Positions 41,345 to 53,900 of a DNA stretch of 64,000 bases are shown piece by piece (positions within the stretch are counted from its first letter, which is position 1; every line of letters begins with the position of its first letter). Position numbers and translations under genes: made by a program. This stretch comes from Ailanthus altissimus (lineage: Eukaryota; Streptophyta; Magnoliopsida; Sapindales; Simaroubaceae): positions 1,867,501 through 1,931,500 of the forward strand of contig OX327703.1 in the NCBI GenBank assembly GCA_946807835.1. Reading direction: 5' to 3'. Under the pieces are notes generated by a model, which was given only the letters and a program-made list of their open reading frames with translations, had not been told where the DNA came from and searched no databases.

Positions 41345-42305
41345 TTTTAAACCCCTTTAATTTAACTTAATTACTTAAAATATTATTTTAATTTAAAAAT
41401 ATTCTAAAGACTCATTTATTAGTGTTTATATTTTGTTTTTATAAAATATTTTTTTAACAGTTTAAAATTACGATTTTATCCTTGTGTCATTGCGTGTATT
41501 TAATAAAATATTTAATTAGTTGAAAAAATTTATTTTATCCTTATTTATTTATAAAAAATAAAAAAATACCCTAATCTCCTTCTTGTATCTCTATTATTCT
41601 CTCTCCAAAAACTGAAAATTAAAAGCTCCATAAAATAGATCATATGTGTTTAACTTAAATATCATCCAGCCATTTTTAACATATGTAATTTCTTCTTCGA
41701 AATTTTAGATCATATAAAATTCTGAACTCCAGCAAAAATTGTATCAGAACTCAAAGCTTCAATTTAAAAAAAAAATAATAATAATAATAATAATTAAGTG
41801 CCAAAACAACTGATCACATTTCCAAACTTTACTTCTCAATAATTAATTTCTCATTCGTAATATTGCAAGGAGTCAAAAGCATGGATGATGCTTTTTAATT
41901 ATTACTTATGAATAGAGAAGACAACCTTCATGACTGGGTACAGCTTTCAATTTTCAGTTTTTCAAATCTTAGGGATTTGTCTTAAGAGATTAATTAATTA
42001 AAATTTTGTTTCTCTACGGGGCACAGCTTTCAATTTCCCCTTTTTTTTTTGAGAGAGAATAATAGAGATAAAATAAGAGGATGAGAGCATTTTTACTATT
42101 TTATAAATAAATAAAGAAGAAATAGACTTCTTTTTTACCTATTAAATGTATGTGCAACATCACAGGGGTAAAATTATAGTTTTAAATTATTTTAAAAAAA
42201 AAATTTAAAAAATGGTAAACACTAATAGACAAGAGTCTTTTAAGTATTTTTAAAATTATAAAATATTTTAGGTAATTGAATTAAATTAAAACGGTGCAAC
42301 AATTT
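41345..42305. mobile_element. Foldback element with ~300-bp inverted arms
   Basis: The left arm (41,345-41,640) is the inverted counterpart of the right arm (about 42,010-42,305). Examples are CTCTATTATTCTCTCTC at 41,590 against its complement at about 42,055, TATTAGTGTTTA near 41,420 against 42,215, and TTTAATTTAAYT at the outer ends. The central 370 bp is single-copy and noncoding. Long inverted arms without a transposase fit a foldback or Mutator-type non-autonomous element. A transcript would form a long hairpin. Target duplication not determined. Confidence 0.65.
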
Positions 42306-43415
42306 TTTTTATTTTAAATTATATTTTAAAAAATAATATATCAACTAAATATTGGATAATAAAATTATATAAAATTTAAAATTATTTTATTATACTTAAT
42401 ATTTAATTTATTCATTATTTTGTTAAAATATAATTTAAAATATGTAATATTATTTTATTTTAAATCGTCTGATAAAATAGTTAAAACTTAAATTAATGAA
42501 ATGGTATTATGTTTGATAATTGAGATTACAATCAATATGTCAAAATTAATGTAAAGACAGAGCATTTTATTGATGTATTCTTGATCATTCAAAATATTAT
42601 AATCTAATAATTTATGAGTCATGTTGTGATTAACTGAAACCACTAATCTTAGATCTCCACCCGAATGCAAATTTAGTTACTTAAATATATTATTATAGAC
42701 TTTTTTTTTTCTAATACACCTTGTAAGTGGAGGATTTGAACTCATACCACGTAGGTGAAGCACTTGGTGCCCTTCTTAATATTGTGAATTGGGTGAGTCT
42801 TGATTCTATATAAACAGATATATAATAAATTAATTTTTTGGATTAATGACAAATGCAGGACTTGAGCATATACCAAATAGGTGAAGCACTTGGTGTCCTT
42901 CTGAAATATATATAAATGAATAAACAATATTATTAATAAATTTATTTTTTTTAATCAAAAACAAATATCTAACCTATGACACTAAACTACATTATTGAAT
43001 GCTATTAGAGACTAGTTGTAATAAATATTTTACATTAATCTTAAATTAATGGTTGAATAACTTATTGATTCATATTAAATAATTATTAATTTGTTAAGGT
43101 AAAAGAGGTAACACATAACTTATAATTAGGAATTGCAGTAGATTGGATTTGGACGGATACCTCTAAATTTGTATTCGCATCAACTTTAAAAATAAAATAT
43201 TAATTTTTTTTCAATTCGTTGAGAGTTTAGAGTTTTAATATCAAACCTGCTCTAACAAGTATGTATTTATTATTAAACTCACAATTAGTTATTTGTAAAT
43301 TTTAAGCGAGTTTAATAATGAGTATATAACGCTTAGTACGTGTGCTAAGAGAGCACACTAAGCATGCAACATTGCGCGCCTAGCGCTTAGCACGCATTCT
43401 AAGAGTATATGTTAA
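42306..43415. repeat. AT-rich DNA with two short repeated B-box-like segments
   Basis: GGTGAAGCACTTGGTG occurs at about 42,751 and again about 120 bp further on, each next to a GGAYTTGARC segment that resembles an inverted polymerase III B-box. They may be remnants of a minus-oriented tRNA-derived SINE, but no A-box, tail or target duplication is clear. Nothing else is recognised. Confidence 0.35.
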
Positions 43416-43630
43416 GTGCGCAACACTTAACACGCGTGCTAAACACATAATGCTAAAAGTGCGCAACACTTAACATGCGTAGTAAACACATAATGTTACA
43501 AGTGCGCAACACTTAACACGCGTAGTAAACACATAATGTTACAAGTGCGCAACACTTAACACGCTTGGTAAACACATAATACTAAAAATGCACAATGTTA
43601 CGTGTCTAGCGCTTAACACGTGTGTTAAGA
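43416..43630 (+). repeat. 43-bp minisatellite, five units
   Basis: GTGCGCAACACTTAACACGC begins at 43,416 and 43,502, with near-copies at 43,459, 43,545 and 43,588, an exact 43-bp period. Units share AAACACATAAT. Degenerate palindromic words (GCTTAG...CTAAGC, CGCTTAACACGTG) flank the array on both sides (43,325-43,415 and 43,600-43,635). The array is GC-rich relative to its surroundings. Confidence 0.9.
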
Positions 43631-46499
43631 GTACAGATACTTGTTACGAGTATCCGTATATTTTTTTATCAAATTTATACAGATTCCAAATTCGTTATTA
43701 ATTTTAATTTTGTATATCAAACTCGTTTTAAATTTTATCAAATCTTTTTTAATATAAGTAAATTTTAGTAAATTTATGAGTAATTTTGTCATCCCTATTT
43801 ATAATTGTGACAAATTACAAAATTTATTTGTCGTCAAATTATTTTTATTTGCATATTAACTGATATACAAATCAATTGTAGGAATAAGTGTGCACATTAA
43901 GCTATCAATTAAAGAACAATGAAATATACTTAGTTAATTGTTCTATTGGATACTGGCCTATTGGCTCAATCATTATAAAACTAAATCCATTTGATATAGC
44001 CCACAAAACGCAAACTTATAAACACATACTCAGATGTTATAAAAAGTATATGAATGTCATTGAGTTGGTTTGTACTCCTCATCTCGTCAATATCATTTTC
44101 AATTATTGGGTACCCTCCTCGAGTTAATCGACCGCCATGATCGTACACGAGAGTCCTAAAATGGACATGCCACCAAAAGTCACGAATTCAATATTAAGGT
44201 AATAAATAATTAACCTTATTTAAAAAACAAATTCTAATATATAAATTAAAAAAAAAAATCTTAATACTTTTCAATTTTAATAAAATTTTATAATTATATA
44301 TTAAACTTACATTACAACTTTATAAATAATAAACAAATAGTTGAGTTGAGAGACCCATTGTGACATATATACACATTACAAAGTTGAGAATTCTTTAAAA
44401 GGTTCTTAGTCTCTTAGCTTTTAACTTTCATTTTTCATTACTTTTTTTTTAGTCAGTCTTAAGTTTCAAAGAGTCTTTGTCAAACAAAAATTTCGATATA
44501 ACCTCACTTATTTTTTAGTTGTAAAATTCTTAATAAGTTGTATATTTTTCAAAATCCGGCTATTGTTCAAAAGAAAAAATTCAACTGATTAATCTTGACA
44601 AATTTTTTGAGTCAACACTAACAAATTATTTCACATAAACCTTTGTTTAATTTAAACATGTTTAGCTATTTGAAAGTCGTGGTTCTTAATGTTTCGTGCG
44701 GAAAAGAGTAGCATATATGGGAAAATATAATGTAATTTTTCATTGAAAATATAAAACTATTAAATTTATCTTTAAAATTTCTATCTAACGTGGGTTACAT
44801 ATTCCAAGATTCAATTTGAATCTCTTATTATTGAAATATTTATAGAACTAACCTTTTAAGATAAATGAACTTAATTAAAAAAAATGGTTAGATTTTTCTT
44901 TAATAATTTCCTCATTAGTGTATTTCAATATATCATAATCCAATCAAATGATATTTTACACCCATCTATATAATTTTAAAAACTTATCTTTATAATCTTA
45001 AAATCTACTTTTTTTTTTTATCTAACAAAACTTTTATTTGATCTTTCTATTAAGGATTCGTTTGATATAGAGGTATTTTTTTTCCGAGGTTCTAAAATAT
45101 CATAGTTAAAATATTTCTTAAACACAATTTTAACTTTTTAATTAGATATTTCTCATTCTACGATTAATGCTTCCACTTCATAGATTTTAAAATCACAACA
45201 CCTTTATACCATACGAACCCTAAATCATATATACGTCTTCTATATTTTCATAATACCTATTTGAATTATTTCATTTATTATTAACTTAAAAGAATAATCT
45301 CAATAAAATAATCTTATTAAGAGAACATGGCTTGAACAAAAGAATTGCAATAAAAAAAAATGACCAAAAAAAAACTTTCAACTTGATATTACTTTGTCAT
45401 TATTCATTGTCAATTCACAATACTAATTACTCAACTCATCAAAATACTACACACCGATAAGAAATCTAAAGTTCAGATATATGTTATCTCGTATAATTTG
45501 TGAGTCTTTGATACTTATTATGTTCTAGAAATAGAGAACCTATGTTGATTGTTAACATCAAATAATATCAATTGATTAGGCTAAAAAATTGAGGTGATTA
45601 CTTGCTTGAATGTTACATGATATATAAATAAGTAATACTTCACCTATTAGTTGGAGGTCGTGTTTATTATTATTTTTTTTCAAAATTTGTGTGAGTTTGA
45701 ATTTAGTTAAAAATTAATTAGGGACGAATGCATATATTTAAATAATACATTTATTTTTTTTGTCCACTTTTAATGTTTAATATAAATATATAAAAATTAA
45801 TAATTTAATCTCTATATCCTTTAAAGTACTACATATACTTATATTTATATATAGTAGAAATATTTTAAAACTAATAATTTGAAAAAAAATAATGAATAGA
45901 ATTGATTGAGTGATATAAAAAAATGTGTAATTTTCTTATTTTTTTTAATTTAATCATTCATGAAAAATAATTGCCAATAAAAACGTATTATAGATGTGAT
46001 ATACTTTTACATAAATAAAAATTTAATTTTCTTAATGGTATATGAAATGTGTTTTATATAATTTAATTATAAGATAATGGATAATTGGTTTTATAAAATG
46101 AAAATTTAATTAAGTTTTTTTTATTAAATATAATTACTCCATTTCAAATCTCAAATGAGTATAACATTATAGCTTAATATATCAATTAGTTATAAATACA
46201 ATTAATTAAAAAACTATTTTAAATAACTGGAGGGATTAATCCCAATAATTAGAGAAACTAAATAACTGTCCCAAATATATTAAAAAATTAAAATTAGTTT
46301 TCAACAATCGAAAAACAACTGAAAAAAATAAACAACTATTTTTAATTCTACAAGGGATCAAATCCATAACCTAAGTCAGATGCACAAATTTTTCTGTTAA
46401 GATAAAAAATTAATTAAGTTTTTAAGGTGAGAGAATAGATTCTCTTTTCTTGGAGAAGGGATAAATAAATTAATTATATAAGTTTTTTTTATTAATGGT
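43631..46499. other. AT-rich intergenic DNA, no gene seen
   Basis: No protein family recognised. The open frame at 43,888-44,127 has no recognisable domain. Otherwise A/T runs and short ORFs expected by chance. Confidence 0.5.
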
Positions 46500-46800
46500 A
46501 TTATTGAAATTTAAAGGTTAAAGTGTAAATTCGCAAAGAATGATGAGCCTTTTTGAAAAAAAGAGATACTTTCTGAAAACATATAGAAAACCCCAAATTT
46601 GTCCCCCACAAGCATGAACAAAACGAGGGGCAAAAGCGCAAAACATAGAGGAAAGGGGAGATATCGGAAGTTTCTAAAATTTTGGGGTCAAAATATAAAT
46701 CCATAAAAAATGATGGGTACCTTTTTGATTAAAAAATCGCAAAATCTGAAACTCGACCCCACAAACAAAAACGAGAGGCAAAGATGAGCCACAAGAGATG
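46500..46800 (+). repeat. Diverged duplication upstream of the CAS-like gene
   Basis: Two related segments (about 46,510-46,640 and 46,680-46,790) share the order: TAAA-rich start, AATGATG, CCTTTTTGA, ACCCCA/CCCCAC, AACGAG and GGCAAA. They form a diverged tandem pair with a spacing of about 170 bp. It lies directly in the presumed promoter region of the plus-strand gene. Confidence 0.55.
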
Positions 46801-46996
46801 AAGGAAGCTGACTGCATTAACAAGCCACACGATTAATTTAAAAAAAAAAAAAAGCCACACGATTTCTCCTTTTTGTCATTTCTTAATAATCTTCACATTT
46901 CATCAACAACTCTTCTCTTATTAAACATTCCAATATGCAATTTCAGCTTTCGAGTTTCTATTAGTGTTATTCAAATTAGAACTTCATTGAAATGCT

Positions 46997-47911
46997 GTAA
47001 GTTTTTAGCTCAGTTTTCTTTTTCTTTTTTTTTTTGTTACTGGTACTAATGATCGAATTTCTCTTTAAAAAAAAAAGAAAATGATGGAATTTCAGGGTTT
47101 GATCTTTTTTTGTTGAATTTAAATGGGATTGTGTCAGTTTGTTCATTATGTGAAAATTTGTTGAAGTTCAAGGCACCAAAAGTAAACCATTTTGGCACAA
47201 ATTTTGTAAGCAAGCACCAAAATTAGTTCATTTTGTCGCAAGTTTGGTGAAGTTATCAACTTTATTGCAGACTAACTCTGTTACATCGGAGGCTCTATTT
47301 TTGTTTTTTAAAAACCTTTGGAATATTATTTACATTTTCCTATAGTTTACTGGCAAACAGGGAGTGAAATTATAGTAAAGATATTTGGCGAATTCAAATT
47401 ATTGTCATGCATTCAAATGGCTTGTTTCATATTTTAAGTATAATGAAAATTGTCTTTTTTTAATGTTACTTGAAAGTCATTAATTTGATCACAACTTTTC
47501 TATTTCAATGGCATTCCCCCACTTTAAATTTAAAAGAGTCTTGTGTAGTTTAGCTCATTTTGATCAAACTTTTGTGAAACATGCTCACAATCTTACTGTT
47601 TTAGTAGCACTAGAGTGTCAATTTCAAGAACCCACTTGAAAAGCATTTCGAGCTTCTTGTTGTGAATTACAATAGTTGTTTGGCCTCTATGGAATTCTCG
47701 TTTCATTTGATTGTTTGCTGCAATTTATTATTTGCTGGCTAGATGGAAAATCTAGAACCCCGCCTAAAATAAATGATTAAACTGTCAGAAATGAAAATAG
47801 CTATTTGATATTTTGCTCATGTTGATTCAAGTTGGAATTTATTTTCATTACATTTTAATTTAATTAGATTTTTGTTTATTCTTTCGGTGTATCTGTTTTG
47901 AATTCAAACAG
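46997..47911 (+). other. Putative 5' UTR intron of the CAS-like gene
   Basis: A donor GCT|GTAAGTTT at 46,997 and an acceptor AAACAG at 47,906-47,911 would join a leader exon (about 46,880-46,996) to 47,912, 44 bp before the start codon. Based on splice consensus and position only. Confidence 0.45.
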
Positions 47912-47955
47912 ATATGAGAATTTGGTGACTCTTTTGAGGTTGATCTTGTGTTAAA

Positions 47956-50900
47956 ATGATGACGTTGCTGGTTTGCTCAGCCATATCAAGCTGTTCTCAT
48001 TCATTGGTGAGATTTGATATTCCACTTTCTATATTGGTAGACTTTTATCTTCATTGCTTCCAGGCTCTAGCAGTTAATTAAATTAAGCAATAAATAGACA
48101 GTTTATTAATAACCGATTTTCAATAGATCTTATTCTTTTGAGATGACATAAATGATTGTGTATAGTTAGTTTTTGTTGGTTTTTAAGTTAAGGAACAAAA
48201 GAAAGTCTCATTACGTGTCCTTTGGGGATTTTTTCATTTCATAAGTATTGGTGATTCTTCTGTTGGACTCATGATTATTTCATGGATCTTGTGGAAAATG
48301 TATGTGCAACTTCAAGACAAAAGCTGGTTACCTGAGAAATAGTGCTAAAAGCTGTAATGAATATTGTGCTTCAGTGATTCTTGGTTATATTTTGTGAAAT
48401 CAATCCATAATGATGATGTAGGTTATTGTTGCATGATTGAGTATAAATACTCCATTTGAAGTCTATAACATGTGCAGATCTTTTATATTCTATAAATTTT
48501 GCAGATGTATAATACTTCCTGGCTTAGTATTTTCTTATATAAGAGTTATAATAAAATAAGAAAATTGAGTCAGAGGAGTCAAGACCCTCCAATACATTTT
48601 CTTGAAATTTCTTAACCTAGGAGTTTTAGTTAAAATAGGAACCTAGTTACGGCAGTGGAAGATCCTTGAATGCACAATGGTTATTTCCACTCTAAAAGAA
48701 ATTTTGGAATCACGGTGCCATGAGAATCTTGAACGGAGCAACTTCCTGCTGCTAAGAACTTGATGGCCATAACGTGCATGACTGTTAAAAGTTTTTCTTC
48801 TTTTACTTGGCAGATATCATTTCGTGGAGGTTTGCGATCCTTTTCCCCATTTAGGAAGGATTTTGAATCCAAATGTAATGTGGAAGAAGGGTTTGGTTTG
48901 GGCTTGGCAAATGGAACTCATGTCCGAAGAATTTGCTTTAAAACACAAGCTACAAAGTCCTTGTACTCTGGATTTCTTGAAAACAGTCAATTAGTGTCCA
49001 TAGATTTGATTAATTCCTGTCCAAATGAACTAGACGACATTAAATGCAAGCCATCTAAGGCATGGAGTTATTTAACTGAAGAGTCAAATGACTTGCACCC
49101 TATGAGAAGTGGAGAACTGAAATATGTAAATGATTCTAGCTTATCTGCCATGGAAGAGGGACTTACAGACTTTACAGACCAAACAGCTGAAAATGCAGAC
49201 AATTTGATGGCACCTGTAGAACCTGAAAGGATATCAACTATTGAATTGACACCTGAGAATCCCAGCTCAGTAGCTGACTCCCTGAATATGGATAACGATT
49301 CAATATCTAAAGTCAAAAGTAGTTTTGATGATTTTGTTGCTGGCGCTAGTGAATCCTTTGGTTCTTCAATAAATAAAGGAGAAAATGCTGTGAAAAGCTC
49401 ACTAGATACAATTACTTCATCTATAACATCTATCACAAAAAGTGCTTCGGAAGCTGTTGATAATGCTGTTAGTAAAGTGTTCTCAACTTTTGATCAAACT
49501 GGAGACTTAGCAGGCAAAAAGCTGGCAAATTTTTCAATTGACCTAAAGGAAGCATCAAGTAAAGCAACTGTTGTTGCTGTTGATTTGTTGAGACGCACAA
49601 TTGTTGCATTGGAAGATTCTATAACCAACGGCGCTTCTTTTGTTGTTTACTCTTATGGCACCACTAAGCAACTGCTTCCTCCAGAGATCAGGGATACTCT
49701 TAATCTTTCTGAAGAGACAGCAGTAAAAATCTTGAGGCCTCTTGGGCCAGCTTTACAACAGGTATTGTTTTGATTGCAGTACATATCAATTTCATTGCTT
49801 TATGTTTTCAGATGATGTTGTGGCAGGCTTATGATGAGATTTTTTTCAGTAAAAAATCAGCATCAGTAGGAAATCTTTACCACAGACCTATTGAGTTATA
49901 ATGACAATTGTCATCAGATTTTCAAAGAATCCAAGTCTCAAGTAGTTTAATTTACTTGTTTTTTGGGTATATATTTTCTTGTGGTGCTTTAGTCATCACT
50001 TTTTTCCATAAAGATTTTGTTACAGTATGTACTTGACTATAAACACGTTGAGCTTCCATTCCCCTACTAGCACTGAATTTCGGTACCCTATAAATAGGTT
50101 TTCGTTGCCATTGAGGGGCTGGAAAGAAGCCTCGGCTTGGATCCAAATGATCCTATTGTTCCATTTGTTCTTTTCCTGGGAACCTCAACAAGTTTATGGT
50201 ATGGATGTCTTTTTGTTCTTAAGAATGATTCATTTAACCATTCGTGATAGAAGAAAAAGTCGCCTATTGCATGAAAAATTATATCTTCTATCAGATTCGT
50301 GCAGGGTGTTTTTCTGGCTGCTTACATATGGTGGTTACTCTGGAGATTTATCTCCTAAGTCAACATTGGAACTTTTGACAGGGAAGGAGAATGCTGTACT
50401 GATTGATGTCCGGCCTGAGGCAAGAGATTGTAAATCTTTCTAGCCTTTTATTTGGTTAAATCAAATATGTTACAAGTTTTGCTGCTCCCATCAAAGAGGC
50501 TAAAACAATTAAATTCTTCTACTGCTTCGGTTCCAGCTTTGCTGAGGGCCTCTACTGCTTCTTTAACTCTTTTGTTCAAATGAATAATTCATTAGTCTTT
50601 ATTGTACTAAGGTTAAACCTATCCCTTTTTCCTCAAATTTTAAAATTTGCTTAATGTTGGGAATTGAATCTTCCACAGGTTATGAGAGAAGAAGATGGTA
50701 TTCCTGATCTTCGACGACAGGCTCGGTTTCGCTATGCTAGTGCGTATTTACCTGAGGTTGGTTTACACATATGTGGAGTAATGTTAATTATCAGTTGGTT
50801 ATATGGAAGGAAATTAAAACATCCATTACTTATGATATGATGGAAATTGCAAAATACTGCCATGTGAAAGAAAAAGAGGGTGATGTACTGCTGGAGCTCA

Positions 50901-53900
50901 GCTCTATCCTCTTTCTGCAACTTTATGCTAATATTCATTCTCTAAATTCAGGTTGATGGAACGGTACGGAAATTGTTGAGAGGTGGCAGAGAGCTTGATG
51001 ACACCTTAACTGCTGCTGTTATTCGTAACTTGAAAATTGTTCAGGTGTGGTACCTTTTAACTTTTAGAAGGCTTATATATGTACAGTTTTTATTGATTCA
51101 AATGAAAATCTTACTGAAAATTACAATAGGACACATTTGCCCGACTCATGAAATTCTGTTCTCGAGTGATATTGGTCACTAAGAAGAGATGAATCTTTCT
51201 CCTTTGTTCCCTGTGTTGCTTAACACAATTTTATATACCTCACTGCTCTTGACATTCTTAAAAATCCAGAAAAAGAAGCAATGATAAATCTAAATAGAAG
51301 CTATAACCACCATATTGTCAATACTACTCTAAAACTCCTACATTTACATCCTCAATTAGTTTTGTAGAATTTAGGATCCACAAACCAAAATGGTGGGTTT
51401 CATACTTTGGACACAGACATTACACCTGTCCAGTTTCACATTGATTGGAGATAGAACTGTACAATTGAGACTGTACAAATAGAAAAAAAAATTATGCATA
51501 GAAAATTAGGAATGTAATTTATGAATTGGATGGTATAAATAGTGGGTTAATGTGATATTTGGTGTGTATTAGAGATGTTAGGATTACATTCAATTCAATG
51601 ATTTGATGAAAAGTAAATATAAAATTTTTATATACTAGTATAAGTAATTTGACTCTGCCTTATGTATGTGTAGATGTTTGTTTAATGGGCTATTCTTACT
51701 TGTGACAAGCTCCACATATATCATGTACTTTCTATTGATCCTCTTTTGGACATGGACATAATATCTCAGAATATGCTTTTTCTACTACCTGTAGGACAGG
51801 TCCAAGGTCATCGTTATGGATGCTGATGGTACTAAGTCCAAAGGCATTGCAAGATCCCTGAGAAAACTTGGAGTCAAGGCAAGTAGTACTAAGCCGATGC
51901 TTCTGTACAATAGGCAAGCATTAAATGAAGATGGAATCAATGGAAAAGAAAAGAAATTATCTGATACAAAATTCAAAATTTCGTAGTTCATTGTATAATA
52001 TGAAATTCTCACAATCATCTCATGAGTTTCAGAAGTGGAGAACAGCATAAACTAAATATATGTTTGGAATGATCGTTGCTAGATCTTGAAGTTAAACCAG
52101 TAACATCTTTTGTAATTAGTTAGATCTCTTGCATGTTTATGTACTTTATTTTCACTTTCTTCCCATTCACTTTTCAAATGATAGAGATGTTTATTGAACT
52201 TTAGCTAATAACAGTAATGTTAAACAATTTGGCTTGAAAATTTGGTATTTCTTGTTAAACATTGTACGACTAAATTATATGGAACTTTCCCATTTGCAAA
52301 CTAATTAATTTTCCATCCAAAAGTGGTAAAACACAATATCATCTACTGATTGTTTGATGTTGTCTCACGTGACAGAGACCATACCTGGTCCATGGTGGCT
52401 TCCAGTCTTGGGTAAAACAGGGTCTACGGATAAAGGAACTAAAATCTGAGACAGCACTGACCATACTCAATGAGGTATTTATCACACGGGTGCTTGTTAT
52501 TCTCTTATAAATTTCAATAGAAATGAGTGCAACTGAAACCCCTAAGATGCACGCTTCGAGTTTACTGCCTTCCTATATCTGATATAATAAATATTTCTCC
52601 ATATTAAATCACAGAATGGGTGTGAAAAGACAGGAAGGAGAGTTGATAATTTAGCCTATTTGTAGTTTTTTGCCATCCTCTTAGACACAAGCACTAATCA
52701 TTTACATTTTTTTACCCGCATTACACTTGTTAAAGTGTGGCTTTGGTGAAGGATTTCCTTATTTCATGTTTGTTAGTAGAATTTTCCCTTCTTGTCAACT
52801 GGTCTTGCTTCTTTGTTTTTTTCTCTATCTTAGAACTAGAATAAGCTTTTAACTATATGATAATGCATAGTTGGATTATTTCAGGATGCTGAGGCAATCT
52901 TAGAAGATATTAATCCTTCTCCAGTGCAAGTACTTGGGTATGGTGTGGTAAGACTCAGGTTACTTCTGTTTTACTTTACATTTGTGGTTTCTTCAATGTA
53001 GGTATTTATCATGCTTACATTTTGTACCCCCTCTGAAACCATCTGCGCATTATCTTGTTATAACTGGAGGGATGGGTTAAATGTGATCACTCGTGTCCTG
53101 TTTCAACTAAAAGCAGAATGGACAATTGCAAATGCATTGAGAAGATTTGGGAACCTATTTTCTAAGAGGTTCCTGCCATATGATTGAAAGAGTTGGACAC
53201 TATAGAGAAACTTGATCATTTTTTACTTTTGCTGTGCTACTTTTGTGTGATCAAGAAATAAATTAGCCTGAATGTAAATTTTTCTTCCTTTCTTATCAGT
53301 TGTCTAATTAACTAATCCATTAATTCCTGTTATGCCATTGATCAAACTTTTCATAATTGTTCATGTTCGTGGTGCAGTCTCAAATACATACTATGAACAC
53401 TGTCACAGGGTTTTTATGCAATTTAGAGTGCGTTTTTCACTAATAAGTGCTTGTATTTATGGCCAGGGTTTTGTCACGGCATTATATGCGCTATTAGGTG
53501 TGTATATTTCTTCTTTTAGATTTTTCAGTTATATTCAGAATAGGATATGTCCCAAGGGAACTTTGATTTCTATTATTGTACTAAAATGGCATGCATTGTT
53601 CAACTTCTTTTGAAGTAGGTCATCAAAATGGTAATATCTGACCTTTCACAGTTGACTTTCTTATCACTAAGCCCCGGCTTCATAGTATTTTTTTTAACAA
53701 TGAAATGCTGAGGACAATGCAGTTGACTTCAAATGAATAGAAACACAGATGTTGACATGCATCTTGTTGCTGGCAACGAAAACTAGAAACCAATTTTCTT
53801 CTTTTTGCTTGTTTTCCATACTTCATGCCAACTAAAGCGTAAATAATTGTCTCAGAGTGGGAGAAGACCTTGCAGCTTATTGGTGTTGTTGGACTTGGTC

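Noticed and set aside
43416..43630. Regular repeats considered as a CRISPR-like array
   Set aside because: The whole 43-bp unit repeats with no unique spacers, in a plant nuclear context. It is a minisatellite.
43888..44127. 79-codon ORF in the SAC9/CAS-like gap
   Set aside because: No domain or codon-use signal and no splice partners. Lengths like this are expected by chance.
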